This document shows, one piece after another, positions 10,995 to 24,100 of a stretch of 64,000 nucleotides of DNA. The stretch's first letter is position 1, and each line of letters begins with the position of its first letter. The DNA comes from Steinernema hermaphroditum (lineage: Eukaryota; Nematoda; Chromadorea; Rhabditida; Steinernematidae), in assembly GCA_030435675.1 (NCBI GenBank), contig CM059621.1:17484001-17548000 (forward strand), in the 5' to 3' direction. Made by a program: the position numbers and the translations under genes. A model generated the notes under the pieces. That model was not told the DNA's origin, searched no databases, and saw only the letters and a program-made list of their open reading frames with translations.

Positions 10995-12428
10995 ATGGAG
11001 ATATCTACACAGCAAGCGACAAAAGACTTCCTTGTCGATGTGACAAGAATCTATATTTCAGTAGAAAGACGTCATCTTCACATTGGTGCAGCCACTCTGA
11101 TGATCTTGCTCTTATACTTGAAACCCACTTTCTGCATCTTGACGGTAACCTGGAGTACTGTAATGATCGGATTATTTATAAACGTCCGAATCGTCTCGAG
11201 ACGATATTTGGATTGTCATATTCCACCCCACTTCTCGGGATTCTTTGCTTTCGCCGTTGTCAGGTAACAAAATGGTGGAAAAAGTGATTTTTTGTGATTT
11301 TAGCGCATTCCTCGGTCAGTTAGTGAAAGCCTACAGTGAAATAATCGTGGCACAAAACGTATTAGAGACATTGGGACCGCCATGGGTCTGCTCATCGGTA
11401 GGTTTTTGCACTTTCAAAGATTGCTTTGGGCATAGGATAGGAGATGTTCGATTAGCGGTTCATGCATCCTTTTAGAACCTGTAGTGCACTGTAGTGGTCA
11501 CCCGAAATGGAACAACTTAGCCATTGACCGTATCCCAGATCTATCACAAGATTATGTGAGAAAAAGACCCAGCTATAACAGTGACAGCCACCAAGCTTAA
11601 GCAAAACCGGTACGGATAAGGACGTACAGGCGTAAAATCAGAAGGTTTAAGCCAGAGCTCAAGCCAAGACGCGGTTTTCCGAAGCCCTTGGAGCATGCAT
11701 AAAATCAACAGGTTTAAAGATTGGCGGTGTCACGGCATAGAACCGTTGCAGGCGTCCCCTTTGTGATTTGAGGTGTCCATCTTTGTGCGTTTGAACGTCC
11801 CCTCTCGGATTTCATATCCAAGAGGGAACGCCTGAAACGGATTTACTCCGGTGTCATTATTATAGCTGCGTTTTTTCTTCTGGTATAAGGTTCTGGCACA
11901 CCCCTTTCCACAAAATGAGTCATGAGGATTTCGGTTATCGTAGACCGAACCTCCCTCTTAGGACCCTTCTGGTGGTTCGAACCCTTAAGCACTTATTACA
12001 ACATGCACTTATTACTGCTTCTTTCTGATAGCCTCATCTTTCAGGCTTGGCTGCGCTTCATACTCGGCGAATCGACATGCATTTCCTACTACTCCGAACT
12101 CAGCAAATCTCTTCTCTGGGAACTGAATCCTTTCAACATCGCCATTTTCACCACACGAGACCTTTGTCTTGCAATGGGAGAAGCGGTAAACATTCATCTT
12201 TTATGCAGTTGACACGTCGTTCAGGTTGGAAAAGTGGCGGGAAGAACGGTGGCTGCGTTCATCGGAGAGCTTCCCTACATCCTTCTTCTGCCAGTCCTCA
12301 TATGTCTTTCAGTTTGCTGTTGTACAACGGTTCTTCTCTTCTTCAACTACAGCGGCAGATTTTCGTTTTTGAAAGGACTCTTTGAATTCAACTTTAGTCC
12401 TCTGAAAACTGCGGACAAGAATATGTGA
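10995..12428 (+). CDS. CLCC1-like (chloride channel CLIC-like) membrane protein
   Basis: Exons 10995-11263, 11304-11397, 12045-12185 and 12225-12428 join in phase to 235 aa. The C-terminal half (LNPFNIAIFTTRDLCLAMGE, then AAFIGELPYILLLPVLICLS) resembles the ER channel/scaffold CLCC1 from its NPxxxxP region through the last membrane segment. Hydrophobic segments also occur near residues 30-65 and 85-100. I chose ATG 10995 because a TTTCAG acceptor at 10981-10983 lies 11 nt upstream, like a trans-splice site. An exon ending at 10923 (reading YPPGYWLWNYKIAKRYD) would also join in frame, so the N-terminus could be longer, and CLCC1 proteins usually are. It may be an operon partner of the upstream Pol III gene. 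Confidence 0.55.
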
Positions 12429-12650
12429 GCTGCCTGTTGACGTATACTGACATGACCTGTAACTCTAGGGTCAGCAGAGATTCCGTGTCGAAGTCACCTT
12501 CAAGTGAGAACAAGGTGGAACAAATCGGACAGCCACAAGTCAAATTGGTTAAGGAATGTTATCTGCGATCATAACGATAAAGATTTTGTCGAATCTCCAC
12601 CGAGAAAACGTTTACTGGTGGACACGTAACAACAATGCTCTAGGTAGATT

Positions 12651-15155
12651 CTAGTCGATTCGCACTTCGGTCTCCCACTTGTACAGCTCTTCTTTGAAGT
12701 CCCACTTGTCGGGGTGACCCACGTGCTTCACGATGCCTCTCTGAAACGATCAATGATCTGGCGATCTTTGGAAGATCTGTCTTACGAGATCACTGATGCT
12801 CCACTGGAACACGGGCAGCGGGTCATAGGTGGGTCCGCTCCAGGCACGGAACTGCAGCTTCTTGAAGAGTTCTACGTTGGTGCCCTTGTAGTCCAAGGCT
12901 CCGTGGTTGACGTGACCCATTCCACGGAGGGGGAAGGTGCCGTTGGCGGGGTTCAGGTCGCCACGAGCGGAGATACCAGCCTCGGCGGTATAGGGAGGAG
13001 TGCAATTGCACCGACTGAACGGGTCGTTCTTGTAGTCGTTGTATCTAAACGGGAGTTTAGTGTGTTCCTCTCTCCAACGCCAACCTCATGAGCTTCGTGA
13101 GCGAGTCCAAATCGACGACTTTGTGATGGTCGCGTCGGAAAATCTTGGCACGTGGCGCGTTCTGCCAACTGAACCAGTCCAACTCCTTGGCCTTCTTGTC
13201 GAATCCGGTCAGTTTGGACACCTTGCGGAAGAAGGGGATGTTGTAACTGGCGAAGTAGGAGTACTTTCGCAAGTACCAAGTGATGTCGCGGTACATGGTG
13301 AAGCCACTAAATGGCATATGGTTAGTGTAGAAATTTGGGTCAGTTAGTATTTGAATGTACGATGGATCAAGGGACACCTTCGGGTGAAATCTTTTTTGGG
13401 GTTGATTTCGCAATCCGAGCCGAGCCCGAGCTCCAGCTCTTTCCTAGTACATGTGGATACCGGCTCCGGCTCAGTTCGCATCTCTCCTCAGAAGCCAAAT
13501 AGCCAAAAGGGTCAAGCATACTCTTAACTTACGGCACTTGTTCAAGAACGTAGAGGAGTCCATAGGCCGGCAGATCCTTGCCAGGGCTGAACTTGTTGTA
13601 GTTGAGAATCGTCCACTGGTTGTTGTACGTTCCCGAATTGTACTTCTGGAAAATCTCGCACCATTCGCGGCCATCGCGCGCCAGTTGATTGGCGACGATG
13701 GCGCGCAGCCAGCATGAAAGCTGACCCTCGGGCTGAATCTTTTCGAAGAGCGTCTCGTCGAAGACGTTGACCGTCGTCTCGATCATGGCGAGTCCGGAGC
13801 TGGCGAGGGCGAAGTCGTCGGAAGAGTACAGCATGCCTGGGTAGCTGGAGAAGGAGACCGTGTGGCCGGGGTACATCTTCTTGTCTGAATGCGATGTCGA
13901 ATGGGTGATGAGTGAAACGAGAACTAGGTTACCGTATCCGAACTTGTACAGCTTCAAGACACGGGTCATGGCTTCGAATCCTGACATGGTAACTTGGGAG
14001 ATGAAGAGGTCCTTGTTTCCAGGAGAGACCTTGATGAGACCCGAGCACTTTCCGTTGTCCTCTGGCTTCAGAAGGTCCTTAGTTTTGTTGAACTTCTTCT
14101 CCAAATCGATCAGTTCTCCGTTCACGTTGATCATTCTGAGCACAACACTATCTCCGGTGACTAAAGGGACTCTTACAGAATAGGATGGATCTCGTAGAGA
14201 ATTCCAGGGTTGATGACATTCGTGTAGCCGTGGTAGATTCCGGTCAGTTGGAGCAAGGTTCGGTTGACCTAAATGTGGGCTGTACAGGGTGGATGTGTGG
14301 CCAGCTTACAGCCTGCCAGTACGGATCGTCGGGAGATTGAGACTCGAGTTGCTTCTTGATCCACTGAAGGTTGGTGTTGACGTACTTGTGGAGACGTTGA
14401 CAGTATCCCTTGAAGCCTGTACAGTAGTCGGTGACGAGATTGGCGGTGAAGTGGTCGATTACAACATGAGTCAGGTTGCCTGAAAATGGGGACTGAAAAG
14501 ACTATCTTCCTAGAGAGCTAAATGTTCGTTCCAGCATGATTTTTGTTAGAATCGCACGTCATACATATCTTCTTGTGTGCAACCCCTCCTTCATACCTTC
14601 AAGAAGACCCGCAGCATAGGCCTGAAGATTCGGGTCGAACTCCGACTTCGTTTCGATCTCCAGGTAGGACCAACCAGTGACGTTGATGGAGTTACGGAAT
14701 CGGCCGACGGCGACCTGGTTTCTGCAATCGAACCCGTGAAGAATCTGCAGCTTTCCGTCGACCATGCAGGCGCTCTTGTATGTGTATCTGTCGTCCTTGC
14801 CGGGCTCGTTCTAAACAGTATCAACTGTGTAGGTTGAAGGCGAAAGCGCTTCTAACTTTTTGATATGCTTAATCTGCGAATTGGTCATTTAAAATATTGA
14901 CATTAGGGGTTCATCTTTGACGATAAAATGAGTTTCAGGGGGATCAGGGTATCGAATGTAGATGAGTTTTAGATCTAGAGTATTACCTCCTCAGCAGTCA
15001 AAGGACTACTGTATTCTCTGGGAGAGTTGACATAGTCCTCGTAGTCGTCCTCGTGAACGGCAAAAACGCCGACTGTCGCTGAAACGAGGCCATAGCAAAG
15101 AATCGAAAGTTGCAAACGAACCGAAAAAGGCGACAAGGAGGAGAGTCGCCCTCAT
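12651..15155 (-). CDS. phospholipase B-like protein (PLBD family, lysosomal/secreted)
   Basis: N-terminal-nucleophile-type amidase family (phospholipase B-like/laminin ancestor protein), usually lysosomal or secreted. Ten exons (15155-15122, 15078-14987, 14810-14597, 14479-14310, 14268-14177, 14135-13933, 13884-13533, 13306-13085, 13044-12786, 12740-12651) give 575 aa, typical length. A signal peptide (MRATLLLVAFF) starts it. Family motifs include GWSYLEIETKSEF, YAAGLLEG, KCSGLIKV with the candidate autocatalytic cysteine, KKMYPGHTVSFSSYPGMLYS, KYNSGTYNNQW, ASYNIPFFRKVSKLTGF and KIFRRDHHKV. Introns are mostly 40-110 bp. Sequence around the 229-bp intron at 13307-13532 contains the GAGCCGAGCCCGAGCTCC-type repeat. 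Confidence 0.94.
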
Positions 15156-16685
15156 CGTGGCGATAGAAGCAGAGAGTGAAGTGAAACGCCGTCGGCTTCC
15201 TCGGGAACGATAAGGACTATCGGTCGGTGTGGTTCCGTCGTTATCGGCCGCGATCAACTCCCACCACTCGGCAGCAAAAAGCCGAGTTCACAGTTTAGAC
15301 GCTTACGAGATAGACCACAATACGCAGGCTTAACAGCGTTTAGTATAAAGAGCGTCTCTATTATCCTACTTCTGAGGGTGTTGATCTTAACCACTTTCAC
15401 ATGCAGAGTGGCCCAAAAAGACCATCTAGACAGAAGTTTGGAATCACTTTAGGATGGTCACGGAAATGACATTCCAGTTTTTGATTTTTTTTTGTTTAAA
15501 TGTTTTTAAGGGAACATGTCCAAGTGTCCGCTTCCGATCATGTTTAACCTTAGTTTGTAGCTGGTTCACGCAAGCTCGTCCTTTCATATTAGCTCTGTGC
15601 ATCGCTAAACGTATACTTGGTTGCACTTGGTCGATATACAACTATACGCCCGATGAGAAACTTTGCTCCTTTCTAAACACTCCTTATGCCTTCACACGTA
15701 GAGCTCTGAACCTGACAAACACTTCTGCTTGGGTTGCAAAAACTTCCACAGCCTCTGCCTGTCCAACAGATAACAAATTGAAAACACCTCCCAGTTGGGC
15801 CCCGGTGCGTGTGTGCGCTTTGTTCTCATTCTTATCAGTGGAGCTCGTACGTGGCTGCCGAATCATAGATCTTAGGAGGCCCGTTTTATGGCACACTCTT
15901 ATAATAAAGAAGCAATTAATAGATTATTGGCCTGACCTTATTCTATCCGGGTGGTCGGGTGAAAGGAATTAGTGTCGTGTTAAGATTCGTAATAAGTAAT
16001 AGAGAGTCAAATTCATGAACTTTCACATCGATCACGATTGCCTGAATCTGCTCAACCTACTGAGTTCGACTGATTTCACCGGTTTGGATCGATAGGCTAA
16101 CCAGGCTTGAGCCGGTCGAACTCGGATCTGGTAGAGTGGAAAGAGATTAGGTTGAGGGGCCACCTGTGTAGAGATAAACTCGCGCGCCATCTATCATGCT
16201 TTGGGATCTAAAACTGGCCACAAATTTGAACTGTTCCTGGTCTATCGTGACGAGATCCACCAGTGACCCGTGTAGCTCCGATTCAACTCACGATCGGATA
16301 ATTCCATGATATTAAAACTTGATGGAGGGCGCGCGAGTTCGTGTGTACGTAATTCCCAGCCCAGAGCTCTATCCATTTGAGGCCGATCGGCACCATCCAC
16401 TAGGAAAGGTTCCCTTGGCGGTCTTCCTTTTCGACCAGTTCATCCCTCTGCCGTCTTGGTCGAACCTCGAAGCGCAGGCCATCGATGCCATATATCAGCT
16501 TCGCATATACCAATCCACCGAATCGAGTCATCTCACGACGATAACAATTAACAACAATGTATTTTCCGACTGACTGAGAACTAACAATAATAAAACGAGT
16601 CCAAATCACTTATGATTTAGGGGAAACATCCGTTGGCGAAACCACTTGCGCGCCATGGCTCTGAACTCGAAAGTGCCCTGACTTC
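15156..16685. other. intergenic region, repeats but no supported gene
   Basis: About 1.5 kb between the PLB-like start and the RAP1-like stop. It contains a CATCTAGACAGAAG...AAATGACATTCCAG module (15424-15478) shared with repeats near 46.9 kb and 50.2 kb. Open frames at 15454-15972 and on both strands near 16319-16609 show no family resemblance or splice context, so I do not call them genes. Confidence 0.5.
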
Positions 16686-17745
16686 CTAGCGCCACCATAC
16701 GAATATTAGAGACGTTCGAACCTTCCTATAACTCAAATATGAAAGAAGAGACGTATCGAAAATGCCGTTTGCCTGAGGTACTACGCCAGCGGAGCTGGCA
16801 GCAGGCATCTGGGAATCCTCGCTGTCAGAGGAAGTCATCGAAAGGAGTCGGCGGAACTGCTTACGGTGGCGCTGAAAAGAAGGACATTCCCATCAAATGA
16901 AACCAGCTTCTCTTTCGGTATCAAGATACTATAAAATCTTACCGGATGATCGCCTACTTCATGGTTATCACTGCTGGTGGGTACAGGGTTCCCTTGAAGA
17001 GCATTCTGACGATGAGACGGACGGCGACCGATGCTGAAGAAATAGGATACGGTACACAACAGTACACATACTGCTGGATCTGATGCTCATCAAGTCGAAT
17101 ACCCAAACGTTCGATTACAGTGTTCAGATCGGGCAAGGTCAGCTGGGCTTCGTGGATCCTAGGCAGCAGCTGTCGACGGAAGCTGAAAGAAAAGCACTTC
17201 AAGAAGCTGTGTTGGCTCACTCACTGTGTTTGGAGGCTGCCCTTCGTATGTGGACATAGGGGATACGTCCGACGATACATACCCCAGATTTTGTAGCCTT
17301 TCGGATGCTTCGCAAACTTGTTTCCAGCTTTCAGCTGGTCAGCCAGGAACTGCCACATCCGGTGCTCCTCTTCCGCGATGAAACAGCTTCCGTTGACCAT
17401 GGCCAAGATGACGCAGCCGAGATCAGGACATACCCTGAAAGACAAAAATGGACTGTGCATTGCAAAATGTCAAAACTTGGATGCTCCAAACGAACGAACA
17501 AACAAAATTTGAATTCTGGTTGTTAGCCGAAGAAGATACAGACTTCACCGGACCACGATATGCTCTTTTTCCCAGCACGTTTCGATCAAATCAATGGCGA
17601 TATTTAACTTACCGGTTGGTTAGCGTTGTAGCCGACGATGAGATCGAACAGCGGGCAGTTTTCACGATCCATCGAAGAATGTCGAAGAGGTGAAGGTGGC
17701 GGCTCGAGTCGTCGTTAACAAAGAGCGCATCGGTGACGACGAAGC
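16686..17745 (-). CDS. BRCT/Myb-like protein resembling RAP1 (TERF2IP), ends unresolved
   Basis: Exons 17745-17613, 17434-17225 and 17182 onward join in phase. Probable further exons run ~17064-16943 and 16871-16686, the first joined by an unusually short ~32-bp intron. The first exon reads ALFVNDDSSRHLHLFDILRW, similar to the RAP1 BRCT start (LFVRDDGS in TERF2IP). Next come VCPDLGCVILAM and an acidic-start helix AEEEHRMWQFLADQL, then PKGYKIWGMYRR and SLQTHFRRQLLPRIHEAQL, which fits a Myb/homeodomain-like three-helix fold in the RAP1 order BRCT then Myb. The nematode SPK domain is an alternative for the second part. The C-terminal piece is Ser/Asp-rich. The 5' exon with the start codon was not found. 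Confidence 0.45.
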
Positions 17746-18600
17746 CTGAACAGTTTGGAAACACCATAATTAGTTGATATCAGATGCTAGCAAATCCACA
17801 TGACACGGTCCTGACGGGCGCCAATAGGGTTTGAGAAGCGCCAAAAAAAACCACGATTATCAGCCTAAGCCTATAGCTGACGCAGATTATGATGCACAGC
17901 TGACACAAACCACTGCAGTTCACTGGTTGTTGTCCGCATACGTTTCAGCTCAATTGAAACCGATGCAGAAAAGCGCTCATTCCTTCGTGGCAGGACCGTG
18001 AAATTTTATCCTTACCAACATCACTTGTATCCGAGAGCGCCGTTCCAAAGCCGGATCACTTTTTTTGACTCGACTTGCCTCGCTCGATGACTCAACGCTT
18101 CTTGACTCAAATATCAGCGACTATCGATTCTGAGCACCCTCGGTTAACAACATATTTTATTATGTTTTTGTGCAAAAAAATCATTATTGGAGTCTGATAT
18201 CTGTAAATGACGATGAGGAAGAAGTGCAGTTGGCTACAGCGAGAGAGCAAGTTGTGGTTTCCAAAGCTCCAATCCAAATATGTTGATAGGAAGCCCGGAT
18301 TCAAGGCCTTTTATTCGTGTATTATCGTTTCAATCATTCGTCTGATCAATTTATTTTCTTTTATTACATTTGGAGGTACACGCGAAGGCTCTGTTGAAGA
18401 CGGGAAAGTAAGTGAATTGTCGAGTTTTGGAAGTGAGACTCAGCGGGTTAGGGTGTGGACCGAAATCAACGAATCCACTCCCTGACTATTGCTTGAGTAC
18501 TGCTGGAAACATATACGATAAGTGGACAAGAATGCTTGGATGGCACTAAGCGGCTGCAGAAAGGACGATATTTACAACACGGAGAGAGGGAAGAAAGAGT
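17746..18600. other. intergenic, unassigned
   Basis: This should contain the missing 5' exon(s) of the RAP1-like gene and the 3' flank of the aquaporin gene. A plus-strand open frame at 18207-18485 has no recognisable features. I see no other gene. Confidence 0.4.
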
Positions 18601-19651
18601 TTAAGCGGCGACATGCGTGAACTCTCTCATGGCACTAACTTTGTAGCCCTTATCGCTGCGGGGATAAGGTTGGCCGCCGGTGATCTCGAGGTCCTCGTTG
18701 AGGCCGTGGAGACCGACGAACAGTTTGTAGATCCAGGCCCCCACGATGGCGCCGATATAGGGACCGACGATCGGGATCCAGAAGTAGTAGGAGTTGGCAC
18801 TGAAAGGGCCAATTTCGTAAGTCCGATCTTCGCTCCTTACCTGAAGACTTCCCATCCATATCCAACACAGAGGGTGAAGAGTCGAGGCCCGAGATCGCGG
18901 GCGGGGTTGATGGCGAATCCGCCATTGGCGCCGAAGGTCATCGCGATCATTGACATGATAAGACCGGCGAGGGCGGGGATCATGCCGGAGGGGATGCGGT
19001 GGCGCTTATCGGTGATGAGCATGATGCAGCCGGAGAGGATGGCTGTGCCGATGATCTGATCGAAGAGACTTCCGGCGACGGACATGTGCTCGGAGGGGTA
19101 GGTGGCGAAGAGGCCGGCGGTGGCGTTGGGTCCGGTGACCAGACGCTCGCCGTCGGCGAAGTTGTTTAGGTCATCTGGAAAGCGTTAAGTTATCTTTACT
19201 GCAAATCGCTGATTACGGTAGATGAAGGATGTGTGTGACAAACCTACCAAGATGACCGAGGAAAGCAACTGCGGCGCCGGCGAAGGCGCCAAGTATCTGA
19301 GCGACGGTGTAGAGGAGCACCTTGAGAAGGGAGATGTTGCCGAGGATAAAGGCAGTGAGGGAGATCGCTGGATTGAGGTGGGCGCCTGAGACGCTGGCTG
19401 CCAAGTAGACGGCGAAGGCGAAGCCGAATCCCCAGGCGAGATGCGCGGAAGTGGAGTTTCCCCCAGGAGCGAAGCGATTCTGGATGTTCGCAGAGTTTCC
19501 AATTAACTAAAGGCTTCTGTAGATTACGGTAGATGGGAGAAGAGACACTGACCAGGAGGAAGAAGGTGCCGATGAACTCGGCCAACGCCTCTCGGACGAC
19601 GCTCGTTTCTAGGCGAAGATAGTCGGAGATTGTCTCGCGGAGACTATTCAT
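18601..19651 (-). CDS. aquaglyceroporin (aquaporin family)
   Basis: Plasma-membrane channel for water and small solutes such as glycerol. Exons 19651-19553, 19479-19248, 19174-18841 and 18799-18601 give 287 aa. The first pore motif is SGAHLNPAIS and the second NGGFAINPARDLGPR. The Asp after NPAR marks the glycerol-facilitator branch. Six hydrophobic segments fit the fold, ending in SYYFWIPIVGPYIGAIVGAW. The start MNSLRETISDYL follows a CTTCCAG acceptor by 11 nt, so I prefer it to upstream in-frame codons. The junction between exons 1 and 2 omits a few residues usual in the first loop, so that donor is less certain. Confidence 0.93.
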
Positions 19652-21173
19652 GGCGGCGAATCTGGAAGGAGTCCACTTGGAGCGACTGTTAGGGCTGCAA
19701 CACAGTCGCAACACTGATGCCCAATCGAGGCACTCTTCACCGCCTATGCTTGCCACTCTCGCGGGATTTGCATAATTTCCTCCGCGGCGCAAACCGCTTT
19801 CCGTCGCGTTGGCAGCGTCTAGTCATCGTTTTCATAATAACATTACGAATTTCACGCAGTGGAATGTACACACAGGCCTGGCACAAACTGAGTACGGTGT
19901 GTCGATCGCAATAGGAAGAAAAGAACATGAACCTAATCGAGATGGGCACTTCTCTATGCACTAACAGACAGGTGAACTGGAAGGGGAAAGAAGGAATGTC
20001 CCTTCGAAAAAAACGAGTTCCAAGAAGTTTCTTGACATGTTCTTCCTAATAAGGTCATTGTTCTTCAGTATAGGGTGGTGTTCTAAGTGGCTTCCCTAAT
20101 GACGTCATCTACAGAGAGGTAGAACCTCGGATAACTGATACTTCGCTTTGACGTGACAAAGTCATTATTAGGGCTAGAACCATCCTTTTTCTGAGGGTTT
20201 GCTTTGCTCTGACCCAGCCCCTTTACACTACTTTCTTGTACACTTCGTTCGGTGAACAGTGAACACTCCTTTTTTTCTTTTTCAGTTATACTATTCGTGT
20301 GATGATCCAAAATCAGAGGTCTCTGGCCATTTTCAAAAAGATGACCAGTTTCACAACAAGCAATAGATGAACAATACCATGTGAACCCAAAACGTTCTGA
20401 AAAAAAAAACATGAATAATGGAAGAGTCCAGCATCTGTCTTATTTATGGGGTCTAGTTTAATGCGAGCCCATCCCGTTCGTGCAACTCCAGTAGAAAATG
20501 AATACAAAAATCACGCAAATTATGACATTTTTCCAAACGCCTGGAAATTGATCTGAGTACACAATAGACAAAAAAGGAAGCAGTCTGTCTAGATGTCTAG
20601 TGTCTAGACTGCTCATTCAGTGGCCGTTACGTCTGCAAAAAGCACATTGAATCAGCAGCTAGCTATGATCACTATGCAAGAAATGGGAAGCAAACTAAGC
20701 GCCGCAAGAGGCCGAATGATCGTCGGACTCCTTCTGCAGGGTTAAAACAAAAACTGACGACCACGGCCTTGGCGCTCCTTTAAAAATCGCTTCATCTATC
20801 AGAAAATTAACGAAACCCGTTTGACATCGCCTAAAATGGAAAATCACAAGTTCACGATCGCTTAACATGATTGATAGGTCTGTTCATTCGCGCAAAGGCG
20901 CTGCGATTACACTCCATCTTCGGAAACACCACTTTATGCGCACAAATAGTTAGAAGCTAAACACTCACAATCACATTCACGTACGAGAAGCGAAAAGAGA
21001 ACTGCGCTGGCAGTGCGGAAGAAGATGCGCAACAACAGTCGAGAGAACTAGAATGCATAATCCTTCGATGCAAAACATGAGATCAAGCGATGAAAGGGAA
21101 TGGGAGGAGTACATGAGAGTGACGGATTACAATCATACATAGTGAAAGACAGGCTCATACCCACAGCAATTCG
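19652..21173. other. intergenic, no supported gene
   Basis: Upstream region of the aquaporin gene and 3' flank of Twinkle. It has a TAGGGTGGTGTTCTAAG-type repeat end near 20070 and a TCTAGATGTCTAGTGTCTAGA palindromic cluster near 20588-20608. A minus-strand open frame at 20083-20412 is unsupported. Confidence 0.45.
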
Positions 21174-24100
21174 TCATTTACGCTCCTGGAGAATATGGGT
21201 GTACGTCGGTCTTTGGAAAACCATCTCAAGTGTGTCACTTTCGACCTTCCTGCCGGCGTGACGGTTTTTGAGAATCTAAACAGGGTTCTGGTGATTTGCT
21301 GGGTCATGCAGAGCAACTTACGTAGAGGAACTTTCGCATCTTCCCACCTTCGTCCACTTTGCGCTTCTGGATCGCCAACACATTGTCCGCTTCTTGCGTT
21401 ACTCGCGCTGATCCACCGAAATGACGGATATCCAAATCAGTGGCCTAAAGGTGGTCTCAGTGAATGAAGTGTAAAGTCATCAATCATCTCACATCTGTCT
21501 TGCGGGGATGCACAACCAATGTCACGTGAACACCGTAGTCCGTAGCCATCTTGCGCATAAGGCCAACGAAGCGATCCTGGCAATATTTGATATGTCAATA
21601 AATGGCATACATGAACAAACACACCTGTTGATTGTAGTGTTCAAAAGAGGTTGCATCTTGGTGTAGATTCGCTAATCCGATCAAAAACTGCAGGTTATCG
21701 ATGACAACATGTTGAATGCCAGCGGAAACGACTTGATCCCTGATCGCCTGCAAAATCGCGAAAACTTTGCACCCTCGTGGCGAACAATTCCAAACTCACA
21801 TTGGCGATTTGGTTAATGCTCTTGTCGCGGAATTCGTCCACCTTCATGATAATTAAATCACCTTTAGTGCGTTCGAATCGATCAAGCCACATCTCCACTG
21901 ACGGATGGTGTTCAACACGATATAAGGGCAACCTTCAAAAACAAATATCAGACGCATACGTTGACATATTAAGAGTGCATACAGTGATAAAGATGTCAAA
22001 ACAGTTGTGAGACACCAAATCAAAAGCCATTCTCAGATGCAAAGCCAGCACCTCGAACTCGAACAAAACCACTTATAAGTGCATCCCATTTCTAATACAC
22101 CGTACTTACTTAATACCATTGTGGTAAGTTCGAGTGCGAGCTAAACTGCGCACATGCGACGGCCTACATGGCTAACCATTAGCGATCAAATCAACAACTC
22201 ACTTACCCTGAGTACTGCACGACCATCCATTTGAGAATCTTCTCTTCCTGCATTTCGAAACTGCAGAATAGAGTACGAACCTGAAGGTACGTGTAATCGC
22301 CGATATGAAGGGCTACGTTAACTCACCCCTTGAACGAATAGGTCGAGCGAATACTCGCAAAGGAAAGTCGTCTTTCCTATGCCGGTGGCTCCAGTGAGAA
22401 CAGTGAGCTCACCAGGTCGGAATCCTTGGAGGTATTTGTTGAGAGCATCAAAGCGCTTCCACTGAATACAAAAATGATAATATCTCATCCGGGAGAATGC
22501 CTCATACAGTGGTCAAACCCAGCATTTTGCTGTTCGAGTTGAGAATTTCATCGCGAAGTTCGCTTCTCACATCGATCATCGAGCGGAATCCGCGACCTCT
22601 GACTCGAACTGCTTCTTCACGGATGGCGCGGTTAATCTCCTTCTCCCGGTTATCCCGAACAAGTTCGATCGGACGCTCGCGTTTTCTGGAATGTGTATAC
22701 TTTCGGTTTTGATAGCATAAACTAGCAACTCAATGTTTTGCTTCTTAACCGCCGATATTCCACTGGAACCAAATTTGGATGAAAATACTTACGGAATAAT
22801 GAAACAGCGCGAGCTGTTCAAATACGAAGCGTATTCCTTGGCGAATTTCTCGTGGTGAGACGGAAACCACAAGTATATACTCTCGAAATCTTCCAAGAAT
22901 GGCAGCACAGAGTGATCAAAACGTTCCGCCTTTGGCAGCGCTACAGTCAGCATTCCCCCCGTAGAGTCGTACACTGCCAAGGCGTCGCGTTCATTGGTGG
23001 TCAAAATGATGCGCCTATCCGATGGAGTCACCATGTGATAACCAAAGATGCCGGAAAACTTCGCCTGGCCGAATTCGTCGGGCTCCGGATAGTTCTCCTT
23101 CTCCATTTGATCACCGACTTTCCGAATGATTTTCAGCCCATATGGTGGTCGTGTTCGTCCAGAAGGACCCTTGTAGCGTGGATAACACAGTGCGGCATTG
23201 TCATAGCTGTCAAGATGGCCTTTGACGTGAAAGCGTGAGAGCGTGTCGAGAGATATCCGATCCACTCCAAGGAGCATCCGCAGTGAGAGAAAAACCGTTT
23301 GATCCTCAACGTCCCGCATGTCGGCCAGATCGATGGCTTCATTCCAGATGTTTCTGATCATTGGGTCTACTTGAGAAGACATCGGCGCAACAGAGGAGGT
23401 TTGAGGAGCAACGTTAGGTGGAGAGCTGTCATCATTAGCAGGTTGACCACGAGCGCTCAATTTGTCGGCTCTGAAATGGGCTGTATGAAATGTATTCTGC
23501 CGATAAACAATTGGGATGAAATAGGTTAGAAGGGGACAGAAAACGTTACATGTACTCATCGTCGGTATACTGTTGAAGGCTGAGATGAGAAGGACGAGGA
23601 AGCCTCGACATGACATCAAGAGTGCACAATTCCTATATGACTTCAGGGAATGAATTTTCTTTCAAGAACGTCGGCAATTTCGCCCAAAATTGTCGCGCTA
23701 CAGCAACAAAGAACCAAAAAGCGGAGGCACAATAATTATAGAGCGGGAGTGGGACAAAGGGAAAAGCGACTTACTCTTCACGCAGCCTCCGCATCGACTC
23801 GTACTGCTCAAGTTTGCGTTGGCGCTCTTGCCTTTCATGTTCACTCATGAGGTTCAGGTAGCTTACTCGATCATATAGATCAGCATCAAGCTGAAAGAAG
23901 AATATACCATAAGCAGTAAAACATAATGTGATTGATCAATTTGACCATATCGCAACATCACTTTTTAAATGGTTCCAACATCTACTCATAAAAAGAATAG
24001 ACAGCTTTCTATTAATAAACTCAGCATTGAAGACCCAAGATTGTACTTACATCATCGTAGTTCGACATAAGAGCGGTGTCCGCTTTTGGTGGTGGCGGCG

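Noticed and set aside
15454..15972. 172-codon plus-strand open frame
   Set aside because: No domain, no splice context, and it overlaps a dispersed repeat module; hydrophobic start could be chance.
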